Below are positions 43,087 through 51,757 of a stretch of 64,000 bases of DNA, piece by piece. A program made the translations under genes and the position numbers. Source of the DNA: Paenibacillus apiarius (GTDB lineage Bacteria; Bacillota; Bacilli; Paenibacillales; Paenibacillaceae); contig NZ_JAFFHZ010000001.1 in NCBI RefSeq assembly GCF_017052585.1, positions 1,240,001 to 1,304,000 of the forward strand, in the 5' to 3' direction. A model generated the notes under the pieces. The model worked only from the letters and a program-made list of their open reading frames with translations, did not search any database and was not told the DNA's origin. Every line of letters begins with the position of its first letter. Positions within the stretch are counted from its first letter, which is position 1.

Positions 43087-43206
43087 ATGCCGCAATGGTT
43101 GTGCAATCAGTTGATGCGCGCCTTTCACAAGAAAGACCGCCGTCAAATCAAACTGTTGAATGAGTGTTGGTTTTTTTATCGTTCAAAGCCGCGTGTTCAT
43201 TCGTAA
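43087..43206 (+). CDS. cmpA: Cortex morphogenetic protein CmpA
   Basis: A 39-residue sporulation protein too short for most gene callers. It reads MPQWLCNQLMRAFHKKDRRQ then IKLLNECWFFYRSK, closely following Bacillus CmpA (MPxWLxxQ...RAF...D..QIKLLNxCWxFYR). CmpA takes part in a quality-control step that targets SpoIVA for degradation when spore envelope assembly fails. AAGGAGG lies 7 bases before the ATG. Its place beside tex and near the SprT gene is conserved in Bacillales. Confidence 0.9.
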   Translation: MPQWLCNQLMRAFHKKDRRQIKLLNECWFFYRSKPRVHS

Positions 43207-43277
43207 ATTGCTGCGTTTCGCCCAAAAAGCCCGAAAAACGGAAGCAAAGCTGCCTGACCATCACAAATGAAAAGTCG

Positions 43278-43308
43278 AACCCCCGTCCGCGACCGCGACG
43301 GGGGTTTT
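43278..43308. terminator. Bidirectional terminator between cmpA and tex
   Basis: AACCCCCGTC and its exact complement close a 9-base loop; T residues follow on the plus strand (TTTTGATT), and CGACTTTTCATTTG on the minus strand. Confidence 0.75.
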
Positions 43309-43319
43309 GATTAAAGTCG

Positions 43320-45545
43320 CTATTCCATGTTCGGACGCTTCATCGTTAGACCGACGCGTCCTTTCTTCACATCCACCTGAAGTACCCATACCGTGACATT
43401 GTCACCGACGGATACGACATCGAGCGGATGCTTCACATATCGGTCGCTTAATTGGGAAATGTGGACTAGACCGTCATTTTTAATCCCGATATCGACGAAC
43501 GCGCCGAAATCGATTACGTTCCGCACCGTTCCCTTCAGCTCCATTCCAGGCTGCAAATCTTCAATCTGCAGCACATCCGTCCGAAAAATAGGCGGCGGCA
43601 GCTCCTCGCGCGGATCACGCCCAGGACGCAGCAGGCTGTCGATAATGTCCTTCAGCGTCGGAACGCCAACATCCAGCTTCTGCGCCAGGGCGGTGACGTC
43701 CGCGCGCTGCAGCGATGCCGCCAGCTCCGGAGCTCCGATGGAATCGAGCCGCAGTCCGAGCTCGGTGAACAGCCGATCGACGACACTGTACGATTCGGGG
43801 TGAATCGGCGTCTTATCGAGCGGATGGTCGCCTTCAGTAATGCGCATAAAGCCGACACACTGCTCGAACGCCTTCGGCCCTAAGCGCGGCACCTTCTGCA
43901 GCTGGCGGCGCTCGGTAAACTTCCCGTTGTCTTCCCGGTATTTGACGATATTTTTCGCCAATGTCATGTTCACGCCGGATACATACGACAATAAGGATGG
44001 CGATGCCGTATTCACATCAACACCAACATGGTTGACCGCCGATTCCACAACGGCGCCCAAGCTCTCTTCCAGCCGCTTCGGCGCGACGTCATGCTGATAT
44101 TGACCGACGCCAATCGCTTTCGGGTCGATCTTCACGAGCTCCGCCAGCGGGTCCTGCATGCGGCGGGCAATCGAGACTGCGCTGCGCTCCGCGACGTCAA
44201 GCGACGGGAACTCCTCCTGTGCCAACTTGGAGGCTGAATAGACGCTGGCGCCCGCTTCGTTCACAATCGCATATTGCAGTGACCGATCCTTGCGGGCATT
44301 CATCCAATTCGCAACGAATTGCTCGGTCTCGCGCGATGCTGTCCCGTTCCCGATGACGATGAGCTGGACGCCATATGTATCCGCCAGACGGTTGAAATTC
44401 TTCTCCGCTTCCGCCGTCTTATGATGCGGCGCGGTCGGATACGTGACGGCCACTTCGAGCATTTTACCCGTCTCATCGACGACAGCGAGCTTGCAGCCTG
44501 TCCGGAATGCAGGGTCCACTCCGAGCACCGTCTTGCCCTTGACTGGCGGCTGCAGCAGCAGGCTGCGCAAATTTTGGGCGAATACCTGAATCGCCTGCTC
44601 TTCGGCCTTATCCGTCAGATCGTTGCGCACGTCCCGTTCGATGGACGGAGCGATAAGCCGTTTGTACGAGTCTTCGATCGTCGCCTTCAACAATTCTGTG
44701 ACGACAGATGCGCTCTTGATTACCTTCTTTTCCATATGAGCGATAATCTGCTCTACAGGCACGTCCAGCGCAACCTTCAAAATCTCTTCGCGCTCCCCGC
44801 GGTTGATGGCCAAAATACGGTGCGAAGGCAGCTTGCGGACCGGCTCGACGTATTCATAATACATCTCGTATACCGATTCCTGCTCCTTATCCTTTGCCTC
44901 GGTGCGAAGCACGCCGTGCTCCATCGTAAAGCGCCGCACCCAGGCGCGAATGTTCGGATCGTCGCCGATGCTCTCGGCGATAATGTCCAGAGCGCCCTGA
45001 ACGGCCAGTTCTGGCGTAGGCACGCCCTTCTCTTCATTCACATAAGCCGCCGCTTCCATTAACGCATCGCCTTGCTTCGGGAAGCTCATCATCCAATTCG
45101 CAAGCGGTTCCAATCCACGTTCCTTTGCCACGCTTGCTCGCGTTTTCCGCTTCTGGCGGTAAGGGCGGTACAGATCCTCCACCTCTTGCAGCTTCACGGC
45201 CGCGACAACGGAGCGTTGCAGCTCTTCAGTAAGCTTGCCTTGCTCGGCGATAAGGCGCAGCACTTCGCGCTTGCGCTCCTCCAGTCCGCGCACATATCCG
45301 AGGCGCTCTTCCAAGGAACGAAGCTGATTCTCGTCCATCTCACCGGTCATTTCTTTGCGGTAACGCGCAATGAATGGAATCGTATTCCCCTCGTCCAAGA
45401 GGCCGACTGTCGTCTCCACCTGCTTCAGGCCAAGGGATAATTCTTGCGCAAGCTGCTTCAGCAAGCGCTTGGGCTCGTCCTGCTTCATTTGTTCCAATAA
45501 CGGCTCCAGCGCCGTCAATTCCATTACGGTGTCTTGTACTGCCAT
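43320..45545 (-). CDS. tex: Tex-family S1 RNA-binding protein
   Basis: A 741-residue nucleic-acid-binding protein, cytoplasmic, linked in other bacteria to transcription and RNA turnover. Domain order: N-terminal helical Tex domain with NTIPFIARYRKEMTGEMDEN, a YqgF/RNase H-like domain near 320-460 (VLGVDPAFRTGCKLAVVDET and LIVIGNGTASRETEQF), helix-hairpin-helix motifs (NTASPSLLSYVSGVNMTLAK; KVPRLGPKAFEQCVGFMRI) and a C-terminal S1 domain (LKGTVRNVIDFGAFVDIGIK). AAAGGA lies 8 bases before the ATG. Confidence 0.95.
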   Translation of the reverse strand: MAVQDTVMELTALEPLLEQMKQDEPKRLLKQLAQELSLGLKQVETTVGLLDEGNTIPFIARYRKEMTGEMDENQLRSLEERLGYVRGLEERKREVLRLIAEQGKLTEELQRSVVAAVKLQEVEDLYRPYRQKRKTRASVAKERGLEPLANWMMSFPKQGDALMEAAAYVNEEKGVPTPELAVQGALDIIAESIGDDPNIRAWVRRFTMEHGVLRTEAKDKEQESVYEMYYEYVEPVRKLPSHRILAINRGEREEILKVALDVPVEQIIAHMEKKVIKSASVVTELLKATIEDSYKRLIAPSIERDVRNDLTDKAEEQAIQVFAQNLRSLLLQPPVKGKTVLGVDPAFRTGCKLAVVDETGKMLEVAVTYPTAPHHKTAEAEKNFNRLADTYGVQLIVIGNGTASRETEQFVANWMNARKDRSLQYAIVNEAGASVYSASKLAQEEFPSLDVAERSAVSIARRMQDPLAELVKIDPKAIGVGQYQHDVAPKRLEESLGAVVESAVNHVGVDVNTASPSLLSYVSGVNMTLAKNIVKYREDNGKFTERRQLQKVPRLGPKAFEQCVGFMRITEGDHPLDKTPIHPESYSVVDRLFTELGLRLDSIGAPELAASLQRADVTALAQKLDVGVPTLKDIIDSLLRPGRDPREELPPPIFRTDVLQIEDLQPGMELKGTVRNVIDFGAFVDIGIKNDGLVHISQLSDRYVKHPLDVVSVGDNVTVWVLQVDVKKGRVGLTMKRPNME

Positions 45546-45844
45546 CGTTTCATTCCTTTCCGTAATCCGAATCAGTGTCGTATTCCTCTGCCTAAGACCC
45601 TATGTTCTATTGTCGCAAAAGAGAGCCCGTTTTTCCAGAGCAAAGGTCACACGCCAATACTGCCTGCTCCCGCTTATCCGTTTGCACTCGTGATCGGCAT
45701 GTTCCTTCCCTCGTCCTCATACTTCCTGACTATATGGGAGAATGGAGCTAACAGCAAATGCGCGGAAGGGAATGCCGCCATTCTGGAACGCAAAAATAAA
45801 AAAACGAGGCTGCCCTCGTTCTTCTAAAAAGCTTGTGCAAATGG
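45546..45844. other. Intergenic region with the ndoA terminator
   Basis: About 300 bp. The right end holds the terminator at 45790-45820; the rest must carry the tex promoter, but I cannot pick one out. No gene is supported. Confidence 0.45.
45790..45820 (-). terminator. Terminator of ndoAI-ndoA
   Basis: AACGAGG and CCTCGTT form a 7-bp stem with a 4-base loop; the minus strand continues TTTTTTTATTTTTG. Confidence 0.8.
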
Positions 45845-46195
45845 TTAGAAATCAATTAAACCAACACTGATTTGGAGTCCTTCATCGACCTTGCGCATCG
45901 TCTCTTCATCCAAGTGCGTAATCTTGTCAGTCAAACGCTGCTTATCGATCGTGCGGATCTGCTCCAGCAAGATAACCGAGTCACGGTCGAAGCCGTGCGT
46001 TTCCGCGTCAATCTCCACATGTGTCGGTAATTTCGCCTTCTGAATCTGAGCCGTAATCGCAGCAACGATAACCGTCGGACTAAATCGATTGCCGATATCG
46101 TTCTGTATCACGAGGACGGGACGGACCCCGCCTTGCTCCGATCCAACGACGGGCGATAAATCCGCAAAAAATACGTCGCCGCGCTTTACAATCAA
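45845..46195 (-). CDS. ndoA: EndoA (MazF-type) mRNA interferase toxin
   Basis: A 116-residue ribonuclease toxin of the MazF/PemK fold, which in Bacillus cuts single-stranded RNA at UACAU. The sequence is almost the family consensus: [40 protein letters not shown] with the catalytic arginine, and [20 protein letters not shown] with the catalytic threonine/serine region. The TTG start lies 3 bases after the antitoxin stop, so the genes are coupled. Confidence 0.96.
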   Translation of the reverse strand: MIVKRGDVFFADLSPVVGSEQGGVRPVLVIQNDIGNRFSPTVIVAAITAQIQKAKLPTHVEIDAETHGFDRDSVILLEQIRTIDKQRLTDKITHLDEETMRKVDEGLQISVGLIDF

Positions 46196-46198
46196 TGT

Positions 46199-46480
46199 CT
46201 ACACCCCGCTAACCAAACGGCCGAGAGTGCCATCCGCATCTTCTTCCGCATAAAAAGCCTCAGAAGCCATCGTTAAATTGATTTTGGCCATCTCCATGTA
46301 GCCGCGCTGCATGGATTCACGAATGTGTCGTTTTTTTCGCTCGTTTAAATATAATTTCATTGCTTGTCGAATAAATTCGCTTCGGTTGGATTTCTCCATA
46401 GCAACAATGCCGTCCACTTCTTGTAGTAATTGGTCGGGCAAGCTGATCATGATTCGTTTGGTGTTCTGAATATTAGCCAC
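46199..46480 (-). CDS. ndoAI: EndoAI antitoxin (MazE-like, ribbon-helix-helix)
   Basis: A 93-residue antitoxin. The N-terminal ribbon-helix-helix (TKRIMISLPDQLLQEVDGIV and RSEFIRQAMKLYLNERKKRH) binds DNA as a dimer, and the C-terminal tail wraps the toxin. I chose the GTG at 46480, preceded by GCGAGGACAG, because the protein family begins at ANIQNTKRI; the frame is open to 46498 with a TTG. Confidence 0.93.
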   Translation of the reverse strand: MANIQNTKRIMISLPDQLLQEVDGIVAMEKSNRSEFIRQAMKLYLNERKKRHIRESMQRGYMEMAKINLTMASEAFYAEEDADGTLGRLVSGV

Positions 46481-46691
46481 CTGTCCTCGCACCCCCAAAA
46501 CCTTTCCTGCCTATTTACCATTATGTCGATTCCGTAGAAAATTTATACAAAAGCATATATATGCCCGATGCAGATGGAGTATGTTGCATGCGCAAGCAAA
46601 AAAACAGCTGCATCCCGATACTTATTCGCGCTTTAGACATAAAAATCCTTCATCTTTTAAAAAATGACACACGGTAAATGGTTCCACTCCC

Positions 46692-47936
46692 TTATTTTCC
46701 GTTATTTTCCGTCAAATCTTGCACTCGCTCCCCTGCCAACAACGGATTCACCACCTGCACCGGCTTCCCTTGCACCATGTACAAGCGCGGAACACGATGC
46801 GCTATCATGCACACCACTTCATAATTGATCGTGCCTAAATGTGCGGCAATCTCCTCTGCCGTAATCCGCTCCTCTCCTTGGGAGCCGATAAGCACGGCTT
46901 CTTCTCCCGCCTCGATCTCGACGGCGGCTGCGCCCAACGGCCGCAAGGAGACCATGCATTGATCCATGCAGATACGGCCGATGACAGGCACTCGCTGGCC
47001 GCGTATGAGCATGCTGACCTTACCGCTTAATAAGCGCGAATAGCCGTCCGCATAGCCGATCGGCATCGTTGCAATTCGCTCGTCGCTCGTCGTGCAATAT
47101 TGAACGCCATAGCTGATGCCTTCGCCTGGCGGCACCGTCTTCGTATGCACGACCTTCGTCTTCAACGTCAGCACCGGCTCCAGCTCAATTCGGGTACGGT
47201 TCACCTCTATGGAAGGATACAATCCATAGATGCTGACTCCGACGCGAACCATGTCGTAAGACCAATCCGGCATATCGATTGCTGCAGCGCTGTTGCTTGC
47301 ATGAACAACCGGAACCGTAATCCGCTCTGCGGCAAGCGCCTCAATCACGGCTTGAAATCTCGTCCGCTGCAGCTCGGAATAAGCTTTGTCCGCTTCATCG
47401 GCACAGGCGAAGTGAGTAAATATCCCCTCTACCTCTACGCCCTGTACGGCGTTCAATCGCTCTATGCAGCTTACCGCTTCCTCCGGGGTGCGAATGCCGA
47501 GCCGTCCCATGCCGGAATCAATCTTTACATGCAGTTTCAATATTCGTCCGCCGTGCTGCGCACTGAGCGATGGTGCCTCGGCCTCAAGCGCCCGAATGCA
47601 TTCCTCGGAAAAAATATTGAGTGTAATATCATATTGGTAAGCCGCCGAAAAACCTTCAGGCGGCGTATAGCCTAGTATCAATATCGGAGTGCGTACACCT
47701 GCGCGTCGCAGCTGTATCGCTTCTTCCAGGAAAGCCACGTTTAAATAGTCTACACCGAATCGTTCTGCGGCACGAGCCATTTCGACCGCGCCGTGACCGT
47801 ACGCATTCGCCTTGACACAGACGCTCAATCTGGTTGCAGCAGGCAGCGCGTCGCGAAAAGCCTGCATGTTACGCTGCAAAGCGTCTAGTGAAATCTCAGC
47901 ACACGTTGGGCGAAAGTACGTTTCCAAGTCAGTCAC
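46692..47936 (-). CDS. alr: Alanine racemase
   Basis: A 414-residue PLP enzyme that makes D-alanine for peptidoglycan. PLP binds Lys42 in SVCVKANAYGHG; the second catalytic base is the tyrosine in EGISYGVQY, near IATMPIGYADGYSR. The Pro-Thr-Cys-Ala-Glu-Ile start and the C-terminal beta domain (VPVIGRICMDQCMVSL) are standard. The start is GTG with GGAGAAG close before it. It has its own promoter (47979-48007) and sits between the ydcC homologue and the endoA pair, as in Bacillus subtilis. Confidence 0.96.
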   Translation of the reverse strand: MTDLETYFRPTCAEISLDALQRNMQAFRDALPAATRLSVCVKANAYGHGAVEMARAAERFGVDYLNVAFLEEAIQLRRAGVRTPILILGYTPPEGFSAAYQYDITLNIFSEECIRALEAEAPSLSAQHGGRILKLHVKIDSGMGRLGIRTPEEAVSCIERLNAVQGVEVEGIFTHFACADEADKAYSELQRTRFQAVIEALAAERITVPVVHASNSAAAIDMPDWSYDMVRVGVSIYGLYPSIEVNRTRIELEPVLTLKTKVVHTKTVPPGEGISYGVQYCTTSDERIATMPIGYADGYSRLLSGKVSMLIRGQRVPVIGRICMDQCMVSLRPLGAAAVEIEAGEEAVLIGSQGEERITAEEIAAHLGTINYEVVCMIAHRVPRLYMVQGKPVQVVNPLLAGERVQDLTENNGK

Positions 47937-47978
47937 CTTCTCCGTTCCCTATCTCTCCCGTTCAATCGTCAATAACCT

Positions 47979-48007
47979 ATGTTAAAGGCCGGATCGCAGA
48001 CTGTCAA
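47979..48007 (-). promoter_or_regulatory. Promoter of alr
   Basis: TTGACA and TAACAT are separated by 17 bases on the minus strand, 43 bp before the alr start. Confidence 0.6.
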
Positions 48008-48102
48008 CCAAGCAAAAATGACTTTTCCGGTCTTTGCTATGGGAATAACCGCTTATATAGGGAAATTGTTCCGATTCTATCCCGCTTGAACCCGCTCTAC
48101 AT

Positions 48103-48151
48103 GCAAAAAAACCAAAGCCCATACTCTGAAGAGGTCTACAGAATACGGGCT
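48103..48151 (-). terminator. Terminator after the YdcC/GerS-like gene
   Basis: AGCCCGTATTCTG pairs at 11 of 13 positions with CAGAGTATGGGCT and is followed on the minus strand by TTGGTTTTTTTGC. Confidence 0.75.
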
Positions 48152-48167
48152 GGCTCTTTCCTATTGC

Positions 48168-49292
48168 TTATTTTCCTGGCTGATCCACCATTGATTGCGC
48201 AACCTTGACCATTTCAGCTTCTGGAAGATCCGCGCTTGTCATCCGGTATTTAACACCGTCATACACCCAAGTGAGCGTCTTCTGCTCATCGCCGGTCAAC
48301 TGACCATACGTGAAGCCCAAATCAAGCGCTTTTCCATATATCAAGCCTACTTCCAGATCCTTCGGCCGCGATTCCAAAATCGTAAAGTTGTATGTGCCGG
48401 CGTAGCGCAGCATGACTGAGTGGTCTTTGCTCTCAGGAACCTCCATATCATCCTTCTTCGCCACGCCTTCCGGGAGGTATGAAGGCTCGATGAAGCCGAA
48501 TGGCCCAAGCTCCTCGGTCGACTCCTTCTGCGGCTCAACTGCCGGATCGGTTCCTGTGCCCTTCGCGTCCGGCTCGCCTTCCGGCACTGTCGTCTCCTTG
48601 GCGGCATCCCCGGCCCCGTCCTTCGAATCGACGATTCCGGTCGGGATCGACGCATGGTTCATGCTGGTCATGTTGCGCTGCATATCAAACGAGTCTTTGT
48701 CGAATTTCGTGCCGAATACAAATTGATTGAACTTCATTTCGACCACAACATTCGCGTCGGAGTCCGTAACCTGAACTTGCTTTGGCGCATAGTCATTTTT
48801 GTTCAACCATATTTTTTGCCGCACGAGCGAGTCTGTCTGATAGTTGGCAGCAACTTCAAACACGTAGCTGTCCCCGTCGGTAGCGAATTGGCGGCCATTG
48901 TCCGACAGAATGCTGCGCACCAGCGTCTGATACAGATACACTTGACCCTGATTTTCCGGCCAATCGCTTTGGAAGCGGAAGATTTTGTTCAAGCTTGGCG
49001 TCAATACAAAGACGCCTTCTTCGTTCCGCAGCACAACCTGCTTGATGTCCTTCTTCGCATTGGTCAACACGATCCGGTAATAGGAAGGATCTTGATACCG
49101 GACTTCCACTTGATACTCGAGCGGCTGCTGCCCGGAATGCAGCGTCATCGTGCCGATGCCTTCATAACTTTCCAGCTTGCTCATCACGTGATCCAAATCC
49201 TGAACCACGGCGGTTGCATCCTTCTTCCCGCATCCGACTACCAGAATCGCAACACTTATCACGATGGCCAATATCCACGTGATCCGACGCAT
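48168..49292 (-). CDS. LolA-like lipoprotein, YdcC/GerS family
   Basis: A 374-residue exported lipoprotein: signal ILAIVISVAILVVGCGKK with lipobox. The following LolA/LppX-like half-barrel includes KLESYEGIGTMTLHSGQQPL and YYRIVLTNAKKDIKQVVLRN; a Gly/Glu/Asp-rich linker leads to a DUF4367-like domain (VMLRYAGTYNFTILESRPK; LTWVYDGVKYRMTSADLPE). Bacillus YdcC and Clostridioides GerS have this layout; GerS is needed for cortex modification in germination. AGAGGGGATG lies before the ATG at 49292. It is upstream of alr, as in Bacillus, but separated from it by a terminator. Confidence 0.88.
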   Translation of the reverse strand: MRRITWILAIVISVAILVVGCGKKDATAVVQDLDHVMSKLESYEGIGTMTLHSGQQPLEYQVEVRYQDPSYYRIVLTNAKKDIKQVVLRNEEGVFVLTPSLNKIFRFQSDWPENQGQVYLYQTLVRSILSDNGRQFATDGDSYVFEVAANYQTDSLVRQKIWLNKNDYAPKQVQVTDSDANVVVEMKFNQFVFGTKFDKDSFDMQRNMTSMNHASIPTGIVDSKDGAGDAAKETTVPEGEPDAKGTGTDPAVEPQKESTEELGPFGFIEPSYLPEGVAKKDDMEVPESKDHSVMLRYAGTYNFTILESRPKDLEVGLIYGKALDLGFTYGQLTGDEQKTLTWVYDGVKYRMTSADLPEAEMVKVAQSMVDQPGK

Positions 49293-49517
49293 GAGATCAT
49301 CCCCTCTGACATTGAATATTCTTCGATTCGGTGTACTCCTCATCACTGATAACATGTCTATGTGGGTACTTGGCCAATTATGCAGACTAGCATGACAAGC
49401 GTGACAAGTTATAGGTGCACGCCATTCATCGCATGTTGCAAGACCGTGTCTAACGCGGCTTATTGCATGTTGGCAGACGCGAAAAGAGGGATCCTGAAGG
49501 CTCCCCCATTCCATTCG

Positions 49518-50309
49518 TTATTTATAAATGCGAGGCAGCGCCACATTAATAGGAACGCGTCCCCTATCAACACCTTTGTCATAACCGGCACATCTTAGAG
49601 CCTGAAGCTCATCCGCGCGCACGCATTGATATCCCTTCAAGCGCAGATCCTTGAGAACATCCTGCAGTCCTTCCAGCATTTGCTGCGGAGCAGCTTCGTC
49701 TGCTCCGATCGTATCACCGCTATCGTGCAGCAGCACAACGGAGCCTGGTTTGATTTTTTTGATTAGTCTTCGTTTAAGCCGATCCGCATCCGTATCTCGC
49801 TTCCAATCCCATCCCATAACAGACCAGAGCACGATCCGATAAGACTTGCGCAAAAAGAGGAAATCCCCAGCGTTCAATATCCCCCACGGAGGCCGATAGA
49901 AGGCGGGCCGTTCCCCGGTAATGCGTTCGACAATGTCAGCCGACCGATCCACATGCTGCCGCCTGACCTGCCTTGGCGTCATCAGCCAATTAGGCAGATG
50001 TGTATAGTTATGAATACCAATTTGATGGCCTTCACGGTATATTCGCCTCATCAACTCTGGATATTTCTCGGCTTTGCAGCCAAGCACGAAAAAGGTTGCC
50101 TTGATCCCATGCTCTTGCAGTAAATCAAGCAGTTGCGGAGTATATCGGGGATCGGGGCCGTCATCAAATGTAAAGGCAACCTTCGCCGCATGTTTTCCTT
50201 TTCTAAACACGCCTATGCCGCATATTCTCGTCATGAAAAAAGGAAGCGCCATATAAATGAAAATCAATAAAAGAATGAAGATGGATACCCCAAGCATCAA
50301 CTTCTGCAT
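49518..50309 (-). CDS. PdaA-like polysaccharide deacetylase, membrane anchored
   Basis: A 263-residue carbohydrate esterase 4 enzyme. One N-terminal membrane helix (LMLGVSIFILLLIFIYMALP) anchors the domain outside. Motifs: VAFTFDDGPDPRYTP (MT1), GIHNYTHLPNW (MT2), FYRPPWGILN (MT3), WSVMGWDWKRDTDADRL and VLLHDSGDT (MT5). It probably deacetylates peptidoglycan. The ATG at 50309 is chosen because the membrane helix starts there; the frame is open to 50471 but that stretch lies inside the preceding gene. It overlaps that gene by 13 bp. Confidence 0.9.
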   Translation of the reverse strand: MQKLMLGVSIFILLLIFIYMALPFFMTRICGIGVFRKGKHAAKVAFTFDDGPDPRYTPQLLDLLQEHGIKATFFVLGCKAEKYPELMRRIYREGHQIGIHNYTHLPNWLMTPRQVRRQHVDRSADIVERITGERPAFYRPPWGILNAGDFLFLRKSYRIVLWSVMGWDWKRDTDADRLKRRLIKKIKPGSVVLLHDSGDTIGADEAAPQQMLEGLQDVLKDLRLKGYQCVRADELQALRCAGYDKGVDRGRVPINVALPRIYK

Positions 50310-50851
50310 GGGATCACTTCTTTTCGGTAACGCTGCATTAAAGACTGCTTCGTCATCATCAACATCATCGGGTTCAGCTTCCCTGTGCTCTGCTTGACTC
50401 TTCGCTTGCCGCTCGGATGCAACACCGCGAGCAAGAAACGAAGATACCAAGTCGTTATCCACCGGAACCATTTCGATGTCATCGGGTGCAGTTCAAAACC
50501 CAATCCGTAAATAATTCCGCGATGGAGCAAGGTGATGCCCGTTAATGCTTTGACTTTCGCAAGTTCGGGCGTGCTTTCCATTGCCAGGCTTATCTGTCCA
50601 AGCGAATCGCGCAATAGACGAGCCGTCATCAAGGCTGCCCGATCCGGTCCGACGGAACGGGACAACTGCAGCACTTGTCTATTATCAAGATGAAGCTCTC
50701 CCACCCAATCTCCGGCATGCACCCAATGACCGTCATTGCATTGCACGTCTTGCCCATGATGACGCCTTACAACCAGCTTGCATATTCCATATTGGGATAC
50801 GGATACACTTCGCAATCTGGTAAACAAGTCAAACACTCTTTCCCACATCAT
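50297..50851 (-). CDS. YkoP-like protein of unknown function
   Basis: A protein of about 184 residues from the tandem ATG ATG at 50851 (a longer frame begins with GTG at 50908). It contains VHAGDWVGELHLDNRQVLQL and LLHRGIIYGLGFELHPMTSK followed by WFRWITTWYLRFLLAVLHPS, features of the YkoP family often found beside polysaccharide deacetylases. Its stop overlaps the deacetylase start, so the pair is probably co-translated and acts on the same cell-envelope glycan. The biochemical role is unknown. Confidence 0.72.
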   Translation of the reverse strand: MMWERVFDLFTRLRSVSVSQYGICKLVVRRHHGQDVQCNDGHWVHAGDWVGELHLDNRQVLQLSRSVGPDRAALMTARLLRDSLGQISLAMESTPELAKVKALTGITLLHRGIIYGLGFELHPMTSKWFRWITTWYLRFLLAVLHPSGKRRVKQSTGKLNPMMLMMTKQSLMQRYRKEVIPCRS

Positions 50852-51030
50852 CCAAATAGATTGCAAACACACTTTCGAGGTTGATGCAAACACGTTCAAT
50901 ACAGTCACCTATTTCCCTAGTAAAATATGTTCAACTCCTTCACTTCTATTATTAATAGTAGAGAATGAAATTCTCTTTTCTCTTACTCCGTTCTTACAAA
51001 TTTCTTAAGCTGCATGCAGCAATGTTTGTA

Positions 51031-51050
51031 TTGACTATCCGTTCAGTCAA
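51031..51050 (+). promoter_or_regulatory. Palindromic operator before the broken TetR gene
   Basis: TTGACT-ATCCGTTC-AGTCAA is a 20-bp interrupted palindrome whose left arm also serves as a -35 hexamer. This is the usual form of a TetR autoregulatory site. Confidence 0.45.
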
Positions 51051-51093
51051 AAGTTTTGATAACAAAAAGGTAAAATATTACTGTGATCATCAT

Positions 51094-51600
51094 CATCATG
51101 GCCCCCTTGCGGGCCTGCCCCCAGAAGCAAATGATCAAATTCGGAGCGTTGCCAGCGAGAAGATTTTAAAAGCGGCAAGGGTCGATATTCGGATCGAAGA
51201 GCTGCTTGTCGTCATGGAGGCTGCGGCAGCGAACGAGACTCCTGCCGAGCAAATCCGGCACATCGTAGAAGGATCGCTGGATAACGTGCGCATTCAGCCC
51301 GAAGTGTTCAGGTTCTATCTTCATCTTATGACGCAGCCCAAACAAGACAAAGTGTTAAGCAAATATACGGCCAAGTTGGCCGCAGAGTACGAAAGACAGT
51401 TTGAAGTCCAATGTGAAATGTTCGAACAGCTGGGAGTTCCTGACCCGAGGATGAGATCTCTCCATTTTTCATCCTTGCTTCAAGGAATTATGCTTATGTT
51501 TTCGAACTATCCGAAGGGATTTCCCCTCGCCGAGGTCAAGAAGCAGGTGCTCCAGGAAATCAACTCACTTATTTCTCGTCATGAATGCGCCAAGTCCTGA
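51094..51600 (+). pseudogene. TetR/AcrR-family regulator lacking its helix-turn-helix
   Basis: The frame begins like the first helix of a TetR protein (NDQIRSVASEKILKAAR) and then jumps, at VDIRIEELLVV, straight to the ligand-binding half (TPAEQIRHIVEGSLDNVRIQ, YERQFEVQCEMFEQLGVPDP). The 35-45 residues that normally form helices 2-4, including the recognition helix, are absent. No good start codon or ribosome site fits. An in-frame deletion is the simplest explanation; the product could dimerise but not bind DNA. Confidence 0.7.
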
Positions 51601-51738
51601 TAGAACGCCAAGTCCGATCGTGCAAAAAATTCCGATTAAAATTCCGGGTTCCCCTATATTGGCATAGAGAAACCCGTTCATGAAGATGGAAGCCATACAA
51701 ATAAGGAAAATCCATTTCATAATTTGATGTGCTGTCAT
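51565..51738 (-). CDS. Small membrane protein, 57 residues
   Basis: From the ATG at 51738 (AGGGGGAG 6 bases upstream) the product has two hydrophobic helices (MKWIFLICMASIFMNGFLY and GILIGIFCTIGLGVLSGLGA) and a short basic tail. It lies 19 bp after the ABC permease on the same strand and overlaps the 3' end of the broken TetR gene on the other strand. Likely co-transcribed with the permease; function unknown. Confidence 0.6.
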   Translation of the reverse strand: MTAHQIMKWIFLICMASIFMNGFLYANIGEPGILIGIFCTIGLGVLSGLGAFMTRNK

Positions 51739-51757
51739 CCTTATCTCCCCCTAAAAA

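Noticed and set aside
42822-43106. 94-codon minus-strand frame over the cmpA leader
   Set aside because: It spans two terminator hairpins and overlaps cmpA's start; no ribosome site.
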